Below the pieces are notes generated by a model that made no database searches, was not told the origin of the DNA, and saw only the letters and a program-made list of their open reading frames with translations. 64,000 nt of DNA. Origin: Cylicocyclus nassatus (taxonomy: Eukaryota > Nematoda > Chromadorea > Rhabditida > Strongylidae). The DNA is taken from the NCBI GenBank assembly GCA_958299035.1, contig CATQJL010000326.1, positions 696,232 to 760,231 on the forward strand, read 5' to 3'. The position numbers were made by a program, and so were the translations under genes. Of the stretch, positions 53,601 through 56,872 are shown piece after piece. Positions within the stretch are counted from its first letter, which is position 1. Each line of letters starts with the position of its first letter.

Positions 53601-56199
53601 TAATAAAATGGGCGACCTAGTTACAAAAGTTGTCATATTTCTAAACACTGTTGTTGAACAGCTTCCGGGTAGATATGAAATCGTAGAGTACAATGGCAAC
53701 TGTCCTAATAAAGCTCTTGCCCACTTCTGAGACGAGAAAACCGCTTCAAAAGTGGCGACTGGAACGCTTCCGCGACTTGCACGCCCCTTCAATGAATAGC
53801 CAGAGTACTGTCGCACACAGTCAAGAAGTAAGGTCCCATCACGACTCTGCATTTCAACCGCGGCGGCGGCTGGCATCGAAATCCAAAATCAAGGACTTTT
53901 GGAATAGCCTGTTCTCTTTTTCGTATCAGCAAGCTGCATTTCCGCAATCAGCAGGAAATATGCCCACGTAAGCAAAAAAAAATTTCTGTTCGATTGCCCT
54001 AACGCTGCTTTTGAAGGAGGAAGATGGGCCTTGACTGGAAAATTTTGGTACCACAAGACAAAAAAACAAATTTTGAAGTTTACAAGTGAAGTCAAGAGAC
54101 CCCTACCACATGTGTTTTTGACCAAACACAAGAAAGTGTTATCTTTTCTGAGGTTTAATTCAGTAAGTACAATACATCAAACTGCCCAAATTGAGAAGGC
54201 TGTGATTAAAGGCAGCGTCCAGGCAGATCCGAGCTCGACGACCACGCCCACTCTCTCGGACGGCCTACCCCTTAAAGGCAGTGTCTCACCAAAATTTAGT
54301 TGTCGAGATTTTTGCATTTTGCATGCCTGTCGGAACTGTCTAGCACTGTATGGGCTTGAAATCGCATGAAGTTCCCAAAAACCCCGTTTTCTGAAGGCCC
54401 CGCGGAAGCGACGTGGACGAGTTGTTCCTTCCAACTTCAGGCTCAGCCACAGTGGCAGCAACAGAGGGGAGGTGGATGCCAAGTGGAGGGACATGTTCAA
54501 ACGCGTAAGGGGGAAGACCGAGGGAGTCGTCCGCGCGTACCAACTCGCTCTCCGCGTACCACTTTGAGCGAATTTTTTTCAGCGTGGAGGGGGTCAAATT
54601 GGGTGGAACTTGTTGCAATGGCCTACTCAGAGGTCCCTATAATAGAATATGTGAAGATCCGCGCAACTTCAACTTTGGTGAGACACTGCCTTTAAGAACG
54701 AAATCCCCTCAGCCTTGACGTGTTTTCACATGACCAACACAGTCGAACTTACAGCGTTTACCTGTTAATACTTGCTTTCGACAAGGAACATCAGAAGCAC
54801 TCGTCCGGGTTTTCCCAAAATAGCCCCAAAAGGTGGCTTTCTGAGAAATTCACGCTTTTTGAGTCCCATATTCGGAATCAGTGCCATGGAAAGGCCTGGC
54901 TAACATAAAAATATAGAAGTCGAGAATCTGCCTGGACGCTCTCTTTAACACTGACAGTCACATATTCTCTTAATCTTCATTGTGTTTGGATGTCAAATTA
55001 GACACAAGTGGACTTGTGGTCCAATCTGGCAAGGTTGATCACGTCAGGCAAGATATCTCACTCTCTACAAATCGGTTCCTGCTGCCCTCACGCCATGCGC
55101 TGAAAACTTCCATTATGGGCTGGGCGAAACTGTTTGACCAAACGCTCGTTTGAACGATGAAACAACGCCACAGCGATCGGGAGATCAATGATCACGGTTC
55201 TGGTAAACGAATTGGTATTTGAACTAGAGGCCATTGACAATAGAACACTATCTAATCCGAACTGCAAGGCGGTGGTGCAGTTCTCCAGCGCAATCGGCCT
55301 GCTCCCGATAAATTCGAATTCCTCCAACAGGTGTCTACTGAAATGAGAACGACTATATCTCTCAAGCGGCTCGGGTCCCATTTGGCCGCCTCGTTTAGCC
55401 CTGGAAGTATTCATCCAACGGTATTACCCTATTTCAGAGTACAAGCCAGAGAGTTTTTCCTTCTAAAATAGACCAGCCCAAATACGCCAGAGGATACCGC
55501 GACCAAAGTGCCCTATAGATGCAGGGTGTGAGAATAATTTTCAATTCCCAAAACACAGCGAAACAGCTGAGCTTCCTTCAAAATCGGAAAAGATGCGCCT
55601 CGTACAGTGAGATTAGAGTATTTTCACTAGTATAACTTTTGTTCAAAACTGAGCTGGTTCTAAGCGGTGAAAAAATTTAATTTTTTCGAGCATGTTCGTG
55701 GCGTTGCCTGCTAATTCCTCATCTGTAACGATCATATATGCCTTTATGCACATGCCATTTAGCAGTTGAATAGGAAGCGATATTACGCAGACTACATTCG
55801 GAAACCAAAGAGTAATAAATTAGCTTTCGCTGACATATGTGTTATGAACTTAGCGAGCCAGCCAAAAACGCACGGGTGTGATGATGTGAATATAGACGAC
55901 GAGACGCGTCGACACACAATCTGCCCATAAGTGAAAATCAACTACACCTTTGACCCAATCCTGTGCAAGAATTGCCACATGTCCTAGCTTCTTATAAACC
56001 TCGAAAAGATGGTTTCTGTATACGCCGTCCTCTTCTCCTTGGGAAGATAAGTAGTCAAGGCGTGCCTCGAGAACGCGATTAGCCTAAAATTTTGCAACTG
56101 ACAAGTCAAGTGAAATGACGAAATCCTACCTTGAAAAGAATGCTCCGTTCAGGACATCGGCGGGGATCACCATTGCTATAGTAATTATTGAAATCAAGA
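5550..56199 (-). CDS. utx-1: UTX/KDM6A-type histone H3K27 demethylase, partial (19 exons placed)
   Basis: In the UTX/KDM6A family this nuclear protein removes methyl groups from H3K27 and works with MLL/COMPASS-type complexes. Seen here: minus-strand exons that, read in order, give the UTX architecture. First comes the TPR array, with motifs such as [25 protein letters not shown] and [11 protein letters not shown]. Next is the linker [15 protein letters not shown], then the pre-JmjC block with [20 protein letters not shown] and [14 protein letters not shown]. Each block aligns from memory with human KDM6A in the same order. Splice sites are GT-AG and phases agree at all but two junctions (32,414/30,656 and about 28,250/15,573). 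The 5' exon and the JmjC and zinc-binding exons lie outside the window or were not found. Introns reach 13.9 kb. TPR repeats exclude the JMJD-3 branch, which lacks them. Confidence 0.92.
5757..5874 (-). CDS. utx-1: utx-1 exon s (IRGLAG block)
   Basis: A 118-nt exon with acceptor TACTTAG and donor GTTTGA. It reads [20 protein letters not shown], then [19 protein letters not shown]. The human sequence is [33 protein letters not shown]. This block is diagnostic of the KDM6 family. Confidence 0.96.
5978..6072 (-). CDS. utx-1: utx-1 exon r (PTP-ESRKDA motif)
   Basis: A 95-nt exon reading [20 protein letters not shown]. Human KDM6A has NPPTPSIYLENKRDAFFPP. The split codon at its end gives arginine before FC of the next exon, as in human LHQFC. 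The donor is GTAGTG. Confidence 0.9.
6123..6279 (-). CDS. utx-1: utx-1 exon q (pre-JmjC linker)
   Basis: A 157-nt exon with acceptor ATCTTGCAG and donor GTAAGC. It reads [12 protein letters not shown], then [16 protein letters not shown], matching human SSAEVLKACRNLG and DKCPPPRPPSSPYPPLPK. An alternative acceptor at 6,310 (TTTTTTTAG) is stronger by eye but does not keep phase with exon p. Confidence 0.85.
6351..6423 (-). CDS. utx-1: utx-1 exon p (linker)
   Basis: A 73-nt exon between the acceptor TCTTTTCAG and the donor GTTCCT. It reads [20 protein letters not shown]. Two carried bases at each end fit exons n and q. Sequence conservation is low; support is splice sites plus phase. Confidence 0.7.
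6430..8780. other. utx-1 intron; repeats, no gene recognised
   Basis: Segments at 7,060-7,250, 7,920-8,200 and 8,640-8,790 are diverged copies of one repeat (GAGCGCTAGCACTGTGGAGAA against inverted counterparts). Open frames at 7,835-8,198 overlap this repeat and are not called. G11 lies near 6,632. Confidence 0.45.
8782..9030. repeat. Palindromic MITE
   Basis: The arms pair over about 110 bp, from GGGCAGAGTTCACGCGATTT to its inverse ATCGCGTGGACTCTGCCC, with a loop near 8,892-8,905. Extra partial copies of the CACGCGATTT end follow to 9,215. Confidence 0.65.
10735..10803. repeat. Short direct repeat
   Basis: Two copies of about 35 bp with ATTCAAAAACCTYCCAAG. Seen directly; no function implied. 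Confidence 0.6.
11016..11148 (-). CDS. utx-1: utx-1 exon n (linker)
   Basis: A 133-nt exon with a CTTTAG acceptor and a GTGGGA donor. It reads [20 protein letters not shown], then [12 protein letters not shown]. It is disordered-looking linker without a close human counterpart. It ends with one base that completes a valine codon with the exon at 6,423 across 4.6 kb, so no exon need be missing between them. Confidence 0.8.
11196..11330 (-). CDS. utx-1: utx-1 exon m (linker helix)
   Basis: A 135-nt exon, 45 codons, with acceptor TTTTGCAG and donor GTGAGTG. It reads [20 protein letters not shown], matching human [20 protein letters not shown]. It is predicted to be a long helix. The introns on both sides are short (53 and 47 bp), typical of nematode genes. 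Confidence 0.92.
11384..11461 (-). CDS. utx-1: utx-1 exon l (linker)
   Basis: A 78-nt exon, 26 codons, reading [20 protein letters not shown] and ending at DGVQ before a GTATAT donor. It is in phase with both neighbours. The acceptor (ATATTCAAG) is unusual, and another 9 bases inside the exon is possible. The linker is poorly conserved in the family, so identity rests on position. Confidence 0.7.
11527..11611 (-). CDS. utx-1: utx-1 exon k ([8 protein letters not shown]-type motif)
   Basis: An 85-nt exon reading [20 protein letters not shown]. Human KDM6A has [20 protein letters not shown], a highly specific signature between the TPRs and the linker. It begins with one base that completes the codon split with exon j and ends in phase 0. 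Confidence 0.93.
11787..11915 (-). CDS. utx-1: utx-1 exon j (post-TPR helix)
   Basis: It reads [19 protein letters not shown], matching human SALAARIKYLQAQL directly after the TPRs. The donor is GTACGT. The acceptor was chosen because it is in phase with exon i, but its pyrimidine tract is poor. An alternative acceptor at 11,893 gives a shorter exon in the same frame. Confidence 0.75.
12045..12075 (-). CDS. utx-1: utx-1 exon i (31-nt microexon)
   Basis: A short exon reading [10 protein letters not shown], after an acceptor preceded by a pyrimidine-rich stretch. It starts with two bases and ends with two, and both fit the neighbouring exons. No residue-level match to human KDM6A is claimed. 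Support is phase and position only, between the last TPR and the [12 protein letters not shown] helix. Confidence 0.5.
12080..13090. other. utx-1 intron; one unassigned open frame
   Basis: A plus-strand open frame at 12,625-12,873 ([20 protein letters not shown]) has no recognisable domain, splice context or partner. The rest shows nothing I can name. Confidence 0.35.
13094..13290 (-). mobile_element. Helitron-like 5' fragment, minus strand
   Basis: Reads TCTTATACATAAAGCTGAAT on the minus strand, preceded by A, then a TGTA microsatellite and the CGGACCAAACTTGGCACACA block. It is truncated about 200 bp in. The cysteine/tyrosine-rich frames over it come from the microsatellite and are not genes. 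Confidence 0.65.
13300..14660. other. utx-1 intron; palindromic fragments
   Basis: Contains two GGGACACTGCCTTC / CGGACACTGCCTTC ends near 14,118 and 14,309 from the GGCAGTGTC element family, in a rearranged arrangement. CTTTGTAAATACACA-type sequence around 14,435-14,480 forms a local inverted repeat. No gene recognised. Confidence 0.4.
14665..15305. repeat. Inverted-repeat element with GCGCG-rich interior
   Basis: CTACTCAGACAGTTGGAGC at the left and GCTCCAACTGTCTGAGTAG at the right. The left 250 bp is a run of GCGCGYG motifs spaced 20-40 bp. No gene inside. Confidence 0.6.
15441..15573 (-). CDS. utx-1: utx-1 exon h (last canonical TPR)
   Basis: A 133-nt exon with an AGTTTAG acceptor and a GTAATT donor. 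It reads [20 protein letters not shown], then [20 protein letters not shown]. Human KDM6A has [20 protein letters not shown] and [20 protein letters not shown]. It ends with one base of a split codon, which the short exon at 12,075 completes. Confidence 0.93.
16004..17146. mobile_element. CTCAGATAATCG TIR element, copy 1
   Basis: The left end is CTCAGATAATCGCGGGGG (poly-G expanded); the right end is CCCCCGCGATCATCTGAG. The body has GCCGCATTCTCGCGG and ACCATCGATGACACCTCTGC blocks shared with the copies at 25.6, 26.8 and 62 kb. A TTAA-flanked element is inserted at 16,379-16,928. No transposase frame survives and the superfamily is not clear. Confidence 0.7.
16379..16928. mobile_element. TTAA-flanked (piggyBac-like) element
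   Basis: TTAACACGTTTCGGACCG at the left and CGGTCCGACACGTGTTAA at the right. The TTAA flanks suggest piggyBac-type insertion. The same element is complete at 58,955-59,502. It holds no intact gene. Confidence 0.65.
17829..20997. mobile_element. 3.2-kb element with ~0.5-kb inverted terminal repeats
   Basis: The left arm 17,829-18,340 and right arm 20,425-20,997 are reverse complements over about 500 bp. They begin TGTCAAGT and are flanked by the 4-mer AGCG on both sides (17,825-17,828 and 20,998-21,001). An extra inverted copy of the outer 170 bp sits at 18,346-18,516. The arms carry repeated CATATGGGCAACGT motifs. The interior (18,520-20,420) is AT-rich with no convincing transposase. A foldback-type or other long-TIR DNA element. 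Confidence 0.78.
20520..20670. repeat. Subterminal CATATGGGCAACGT repeats
   Basis: Five or six spaced copies of ATATGGGCAAC within 150 bp of the right arm; inverted counterparts (GTTGCCCATATG) lie at 18,120-18,255 in the left arm. Spaced subterminal motifs are usual transposase binding sites in DNA transposons. Confidence 0.65.
22330..22532 (+). mobile_element. Helitron-like 3' fragment
   Basis: Contains TCTGAACCGATCTGGACCAA, one tandem unit and a 3' end GGGCCGGGCGGAGCCAGG before TTTGCCAGCG. The terminal CTAG is mutated. Confidence 0.5.
22938..23760 (+). repeat. Tandem array of the Helitron internal unit
   Basis: About seven diverged 115-130 bp units, each with GGGCTGGGAGTTGGCACAGG, then AAGCGAACATGCTGATTACG, then TTTTATCGATTTTTTGCAAA. 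Poly-G length varies between units (up to 14). Weaker units continue at 24,100-24,240. Reversed units close the window at 63,720-64,000. Confidence 0.75.
23777..24003. repeat. GC-rich palindromic MITE, copy 1
   Basis: Ends with GACGAAGGCGGTCGCCCAAA and the inverse TTGAGCGACCGCCTTCGTC; inner arms GCGCGCGCAATTGTCAACC and inverse. The second copy is at 51,046-51,250. Confidence 0.75.
24240..25620. repeat. Diverged tandem array of a CACACTTCTGCC unit
   Basis: Recurring blocks about 150-300 bp apart: CACTTCTGCCTCTGGAAGCA, AAGCACAAGGAGCTTGGTCT, and GCAAGATATTTTCGC. At least six repeats. The same blocks reappear inverted at 63,420-63,720. No gene is visible. Confidence 0.6.
25621..26580. mobile_element. 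CTCAGATAATCG TIR element, copy 2
   Basis: The left end is degraded (CTCTAAGATAATTGCCGGGG); the right end is CCCCCGGCGATTATCTGAG. A palindromic TTAA element occupies 25,922-26,296 within it. Confidence 0.7.
25922..26296. mobile_element. Palindromic TTAA element (GGCACCGTCCACCC ends)
   Basis: Ends TTAAAGGCACCGTCCACCC and GGGTGGACGGTGCCTTTAA, 375 bp. Fragments of the same family flank 15,815-15,840 and 17,295-17,320. It resembles in style the short palindromic TTAA/TTTAAA families known from Caenorhabditis. Confidence 0.7.
26812..28242. mobile_element. CTCAGATAATCG TIR element, copy 3, truncated at utx-1 exon g
   Basis: The left end CTCAGATAATCGCCGGGGG is intact. The body is split by a mariner-type element at 26,970-27,848. 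The right side matches copy 2 up to GACCGCTTGCAGAAAAG-like sequence, then stops. Position 28,243 onward is utx-1 exon g, so the right terminal repeat is missing. Confidence 0.7.
26970..27848. mobile_element. Mariner-type element, 879 bp, non-autonomous
   Basis: Starts TTAGGTTGTCCCGAAAGTTT and ends with the near-inverse ACTTTCGTGACAACCTAA; TA on both sides (26,968-26,969 and 27,849-27,850). The ends are typical of mariner. No DDE transposase frame was found. A relative occupies about 51,290-52,371. Confidence 0.78.
28245..28337 (-). CDS. utx-1: utx-1 exon g (diverged TPR), 3' boundary unresolved
   Basis: The acceptor TGTCAG leads into [19 protein letters not shown] and [10 protein letters not shown], placed where human KDM6A has [21 protein letters not shown]. 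The conserved tryptophan and the two glycines of this TPR are replaced, so the match is positional and weak. No good donor in phase 0 is seen. At about 28,242 the sequence becomes a truncated transposon of the CTCAGATAATCG family, so the original splice donor may have been lost or moved into the transposon. Confidence 0.55.
28517..29009 (+). mobile_element. Helitron-like element, interrupted
   Basis: It starts TCTTATATATAAAGCTGAAT directly after a CTAG that may end another element, and finishes GGAGCCGGGCTTGCCAGTTAG before T. It contains the CCAAACTTGGCACACATA block and one GGGGCTGGGAGTTGGCACAG unit. It is interrupted at 28,761-28,960 by a TA-flanked element. Confidence 0.65.
28761..28960. 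mobile_element. Tc1/mariner-type MITE, 200 bp
   Basis: Perfect 33-bp inverted ends start CCCTATTTTCAGGTGTATAA, and both sides are flanked by TA. Removing it restores the Helitron sequence around GATTACAAATATG, which confirms the insertion and the TA duplication. The perfect ends suggest recent movement. Confidence 0.85.
29149..30006. repeat. Inverted-repeat element with TACCGTA motifs
   Basis: The arms of about 250 bp pair from TTCCACATTAGTTGACCC (29,148) to its inverse near 29,995. The interior has many TACCGTAA/TTACGGTA motifs. A relative is at about 21,700-22,160 and an end fragment is at 22,650-22,810. Confidence 0.6.
30466..30656 (-). CDS. utx-1: utx-1 exon f (TPR)
   Basis: A 191-nt exon with a TTATCAG acceptor and a GTATGT donor. 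It reads [14 protein letters not shown], then [18 protein letters not shown] and [11 protein letters not shown]. Human KDM6A has QQLGWMHHTVDL, YLQKSLEADPNSGQ and SWYFLGRCYSS. Only the third frame is open, which creates the phase conflict with the preceding exon. It ends in phase 0 and fits the exon at 28,337. Confidence 0.9.
31271..31412. repeat. Short inverted-repeat element
   Basis: GTGCATTTCGTTCGGGGCGG at the left and the inverse CCCCAAACGAAATGCAC at the right, 142 bp. It is flanked by GC-rich segments that are themselves partly inverted (CCACGCCAACGCTGCGCCGG near 31,221 and its inverse near 31,474). Confidence 0.6.
32414..32554 (-). CDS. utx-1: utx-1 exon e (TPR)
   Basis: A 141-nt exon, exactly 47 codons, with an AATTTAG acceptor and a GTAACA donor. 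It reads [23 protein letters not shown] and [11 protein letters not shown], matching human HFQLALVD, AEIQFHIAHLYETQ and AKEAYEQLL. It ends in phase 0, but the next recognised exon at 30,656 begins with two bases of a split codon. Either a very small exon is missing between them or one boundary is wrong. Confidence 0.9.
32617..32737 (-). CDS. utx-1: utx-1 exon d (TPR)
   Basis: A 121-nt exon with a TTTTTCAG acceptor and a GTGGGA donor. It reads [15 protein letters not shown], then [20 protein letters not shown], matching human KAFQEVLYVDPSF and [20 protein letters not shown]. It joins in phase to the exon upstream across a 9.2-kb intron and to the exon downstream across a 62-bp intron. Confidence 0.93.
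32892..33063. repeat. Palindromic MITE (TTGATTCAACTGGCTTGGC ends), copy 1
   Basis: Inverted ends TTTGATTCAACTGGCTTGGC and GCCAAGCCAGTTGAATCAAA, with a core containing GTGCGTCGCGGGCGCGAG. It sits upstream of utx-1 exon d, in the 9.2-kb intron. Confidence 0.72.
33605..34440. repeat. Inverted repeat carrying tRNA-like sequence
   Basis: The left arm 33,605-33,860 and right arm 34,125-34,345 are inverse. Each holds a tRNA-like stretch with GTAGTGGTTA (A-box-like) and GGGTTCGAAT (B-box-like): 33,706-33,778 plus and 34,190-34,262 minus. The T-arm pairing is poor, so these are probably tRNA-derived repeat sequence, not working tRNAs. A third partial copy of the arm ends at 34,445. Confidence 0.6.
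34523..34984. mobile_element. Palindromic TTAA element (GGCAGTGTCCGGGC ends)
   Basis: TTAAAGGCAGTGTCCGGGC at the left; GCCCGGACACTGCCTTTAG at the right. The inner arms also pair (GATTTTGTGCTTACTTGGGC with its inverse). A truncated relative lies at 46,484-46,915. Confidence 0.75.
35928..36092. mobile_element. Palindromic MITE in hairpin arm
   Basis: Inverted ends ATAGGCTGCTGCATGACGAA and the mirror TTCATCATGCAATAGCCT, with a CGCG-rich core (GGGCGCGAACGCGG). The other hairpin arm lacks it at the matching position, so it inserted after the inverted duplication formed. Confidence 0.6.
36090..37120. repeat. Left arm of a kilobase hairpin
   Basis: Reverse-complementary to about 37,250-38,220. The match continues outward to about 35,830 and 38,290 once a 165-bp palindromic insertion at 35,928-36,092 in the left arm is ignored. 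The loop is about 130 bp. Examples: TTCGATAGTGCTGTTCGTGT (36,100) against ACACGAACAGCACTATCGAA (38,172). Confidence 0.8.
37250..38220. repeat. Right arm of a kilobase hairpin
   Basis: Inverse of 36,090-37,120. Open frames such as 37,438-37,677 are mirrored in the other arm and show no family match, so they are not called genes. Outside the arms lie GCGGAATTTCCGG-rich blocks also found at 33,340-33,420 and 40,920-41,010. Confidence 0.8.
38702..39374. mobile_element. Tc1/mariner-type element, 673 bp
   Basis: CAGGGTGTCCCAAAAAAATG at the left, inverse at the right ending GGGACACCCTG, TA on both sides. Removing it rejoins GGATTCAGAA-TA-TTCATTCTGAAGG, which matches the uninterrupted sister sequence at 38,343-38,370. 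No intact transposase. Confidence 0.82.
40205..40376. repeat. Palindromic MITE (TTGATTCAACTGGCTTGGC ends), copy 2
   Basis: Same family as 32,892-33,063, inverted relative to it; the ends and GCGCCCGCGACGCACC core are clearly shared. Confidence 0.72.
41509..41739. mobile_element. TA-flanked MITE, 231 bp
   Basis: CAGGGCTTGTCAAATAAAGT at the left, with GTTTGATAAGCCCT and one changed final base at the right; TA at 41,507-41,508 and 41,740-41,741. The arms stay complementary over about 100 bp around GTCGCTTGC and CATGCTC segments. Confidence 0.7.
41956..42067 (-). CDS. utx-1: utx-1 exon c (TPR)
   Basis: A 112-nt exon with a TTTTCAG acceptor and a GTGAGTG donor. It has 36 full codons, including [16 protein letters not shown] and [17 protein letters not shown]. 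Human KDM6A has LSAYQRYYSLQSDYW and AAFLYGLGLVYFHYNAF at the same place, so this is the single most recognisable exon of the gene. Two bases carry over and form a leucine codon with the exon at 32,737. Confidence 0.95.
42412..42570. repeat. TTCGAATA-rich tract
   Basis: A shorter run of TTCGAATATT/AATCGAATA motifs lying 345 bp upstream of utx-1 exon c in gene orientation. Too diverged for a unit length to be given. Confidence 0.6.
42575..43359. other. utx-1 intron; no gene recognised
   Basis: Unique-looking sequence with open frames in several directions (for example 42,597-42,854 plus and 42,752-43,072 minus) but no family signature. It ends at the left target duplication of hAT copy A. Confidence 0.35.
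43933..44132 (+). pseudogene. Possible 5' exon of the captured gene
   Basis: An open stretch of about 66 codons ends at a good GTGAGT donor, inside hAT copy A and upstream of the UFSP2-type exons. It includes [20 protein letters not shown] and a serine-rich tail. UFSP2 proteins have a variable N-terminal domain, but I see no specific match. It may equally be chance coding in captured DNA. Confidence 0.3.
44398..45215 (+). pseudogene. ufsp-2: UFM1-specific protease (UFSP2-type) fragment, intron-containing, broken
   Basis: UFSP2 is the cysteine protease that matures and removes UFM1. Seen: an exon at 44,843-44,922 with [14 protein letters not shown]; one at 44,972-45,071 with [11 protein letters not shown], a stop, then [20 protein letters not shown]; and one at 45,121-45,215 with [10 protein letters not shown], a frameshift, FIGSR, a stop and [15 protein letters not shown]. 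The family has [27 protein letters not shown] and [20 protein letters not shown]. The catalytic cysteine (in WGCAYRS) is kept. TGA at 45,006-45,008 replaces a codon that is cysteine in human, and TAG at 45,167-45,169 replaces a glutamine codon. Frame is lost near 44,922/44,972 and near 45,151. Introns are retained. The 44,398-44,473 piece ([18 protein letters not shown]) is assigned only by position. Confidence 0.85.
46131..47806. other. utx-1 intron; TE fragments
   Basis: 46,131-46,280 resembles 49,155-49,260 (TTCGCGAAGC, ATGCCGC). 46,484-46,915 is a truncated GGCAGAGTCCAGG element. 46,920-47,280 shares GCCGCATTTTCC segments with 30,685-30,745 and 31,590-31,665. G14 lies near 47,366. No gene. 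Confidence 0.45.
47807..48121. mobile_element. CTCAGACAATCG short palindromic element
   Basis: CTCAGACAATCGCTGGGGG at the left, CCCCCGGCGATTGTCTGAG at the right, 315 bp. The arms stay complementary for about 130 bp, so the transcript would be a hairpin. A short non-autonomous member of the larger family. Confidence 0.75.
48122..48346 (-). mobile_element. Helitron-like 5' fragment, minus strand
   Basis: Reverse copy of the same 5' region: CTTATATATGAAGCTGAATG, the TGTCTG microsatellite, and the block with TTGGTCCG and GTGTGCAAAGC. It stops where a CTCAGACAATCG element ends at 48,121. Confidence 0.6.
48347..48941 (+). mobile_element. Helitron-like element, head to head with a minus copy
   Basis: A GTTTGTCTGTCTG start, the CCAAACTTGGCACACATATA block, then three GGGGCTGGGAGTTGG-type units, ending GGAGCCGGGTAAGCCAGGTAG before T. 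Its 5' end touches the 5' end of an opposite copy at 48,346. Confidence 0.6.
50340..50645. repeat. TTCGAATA-rich tract
   Basis: A dense run of TTCGAATA/TATTCGAA motifs, themselves palindromic. Similar tracts lie at 42,412-42,570, 49,615-49,770 and 53,150-53,440. Confidence 0.7.
51046..51250. repeat. GC-rich palindromic MITE, copy 2
   Basis: Same family as 23,777-24,003, in the opposite orientation: GACGAAGGCGGTCGCCCAAA and TTTGGGCGACCGCCTTCGTC, with GGCGCGCGGGCAATTGAC inside. The arginine/alanine-rich frames across it are by-products of the repeat. Confidence 0.75.
51290..52371. mobile_element. Mariner-type relative, diverged
   Basis: Shares AAAACCACGCATAATAAAGACC and following sequence with 26,970-27,848, and ends CATCAACCTAA before TA. 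The left end is degraded to CCTGAAAATTTTGTCCG. A block near 51,530-51,850 is inverted relative to itself (AACATGACAAATTTAGAC and its reverse). Confidence 0.55.
52380..54200. other. utx-1 intron; no gene recognised
   Basis: Apart from the TTCGAATA tract at 53,150-53,440 I see only short open frames without family signatures. Confidence 0.35.
53150..53440. repeat. TTCGAATA-rich tract
   Basis: About 290 bp of irregular GAATATTCGAATA motifs. It is followed by a CGGTGCGGCTGCAAGCGG segment that is also found, inverted, at 49,372-49,402 near another such tract, so both probably belong to one repeat family. Confidence 0.65.
54272..54695. mobile_element. Palindromic TTAA element (GGCAGTGTCTCACC ends)
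   Basis: TTAAAGGCAGTGTCTCACC and GGTGAGACACTGCCTTTAA, 424 bp. Adjacent to another fragment beginning TTAAAGGCAGCGTCCAGG at about 54,207. Confidence 0.75.
55088..55414 (-). other. Unassigned 108-codon open frame
   Basis: The longest simple open frame outside known repeats here, same strand as utx-1. It includes [20 protein letters not shown] and [20 protein letters not shown], mixed hydrophobic and polar in a protein-like way. I recognise no domain. It lies in the 13.9-kb utx-1 intron and is not needed by the UTX frame. It could be an exon of a nested gene or a transposon relic. Confidence 0.25.
55948..56083 (-). CDS. utx-1: utx-1 exon b (TPR 1 region)
   Basis: A 136-nt exon between an AATTTTAG acceptor and a GTGTAG donor. 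Its 45 codons include [14 protein letters not shown] and [15 protein letters not shown], matching the first TPR of UTX (human QLGHFNLLLEDYPKA). One base is left over and completes an alanine codon with the next exon, 13.9 kb away, giving DWVK-A-LSAYQ. That phase match across a huge intron is strong support. Confidence 0.88.
56130..56199 (-). CDS. utx-1: utx-1 exon a (N-terminal, before first TPR)
   Basis: A 70-nt exon with a TTTTAG acceptor and a GTAGGA donor. It starts with one base of a split codon, so an earlier exon ending in two bases must exist. It reads 23 codons ending CPERSILFK and corresponds to the stretch of KDM6A just before the first TPR helix. The donor joins in phase 0 to the exon at 56,083. 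The other open frame through this exon fails because it meets a stop in the next exon. Confidence 0.75.
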
Positions 56200-56469
56200 C
56201 TAAAATATGCATTACAGGTGGAAATCAGAACCTAGACTTAAAATAATAGTAAAAAAAAGATTCTATCACGTAAAATAATATAAGTTCGGAACACTTTAGA
56301 AAACTCAAAAGAAGACATCTTGAATTGAATCGCTTCTTAGAAGTTTTGTTTTTTCACTAAGGTAAATGCATTCCCGCAGAAGAGCACAACAAGATGAAGG
56401 ATGATCGATTCAGCGCTGCTTCCACTTTCCCGTATTATGAATAAATCCTGCTTTGGGTGTGAGAACTAC

Positions 56470-56660
56470 TCAGAGAACCGCCGGGGCAGAAGGTCAGGGG
56501 AAAATCCACTTTATCCACCTTTCGCAATTCGTCAGCAGAATTACAGGAAAATAAAAAAAGCACTTTCCCGATGCCGCTTGATCCTTTTCCCGCTCAAAAC
56601 TTTTGAGCTAGATTCTCAGATCGCTGGAGTAGGCGGTCATGGTCAGACAATCGGGATGTA
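56470..56660. repeat. CTCAGATAATCG-family fragment
   Basis: CTCAGAGAACCGCCGGGGCAG at the left and GGTCAGACAATCGG near the right, with ATTCGTCAGCAG-like filler. A degraded short copy. Confidence 0.4.
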
Positions 56661-56872
56661 GAAAAATAGAAGGTAACGGGTAACGCTCCCCAGCGATGAT
56701 AAGGCTTGCCCTAGTCGGAGAGGAAACACTCTCCGATAAGGAAACCGCATAAGAATTCCTGAAGGGACCGCTTCAGATTCAATGGATTTCTTCCGCCAAC
56801 CAACGTAACAGCCATAATGTATGTCTCTGTTGTCCATGCCTCAAAATGGGGATGAAGGTGACCACCTGAGAC

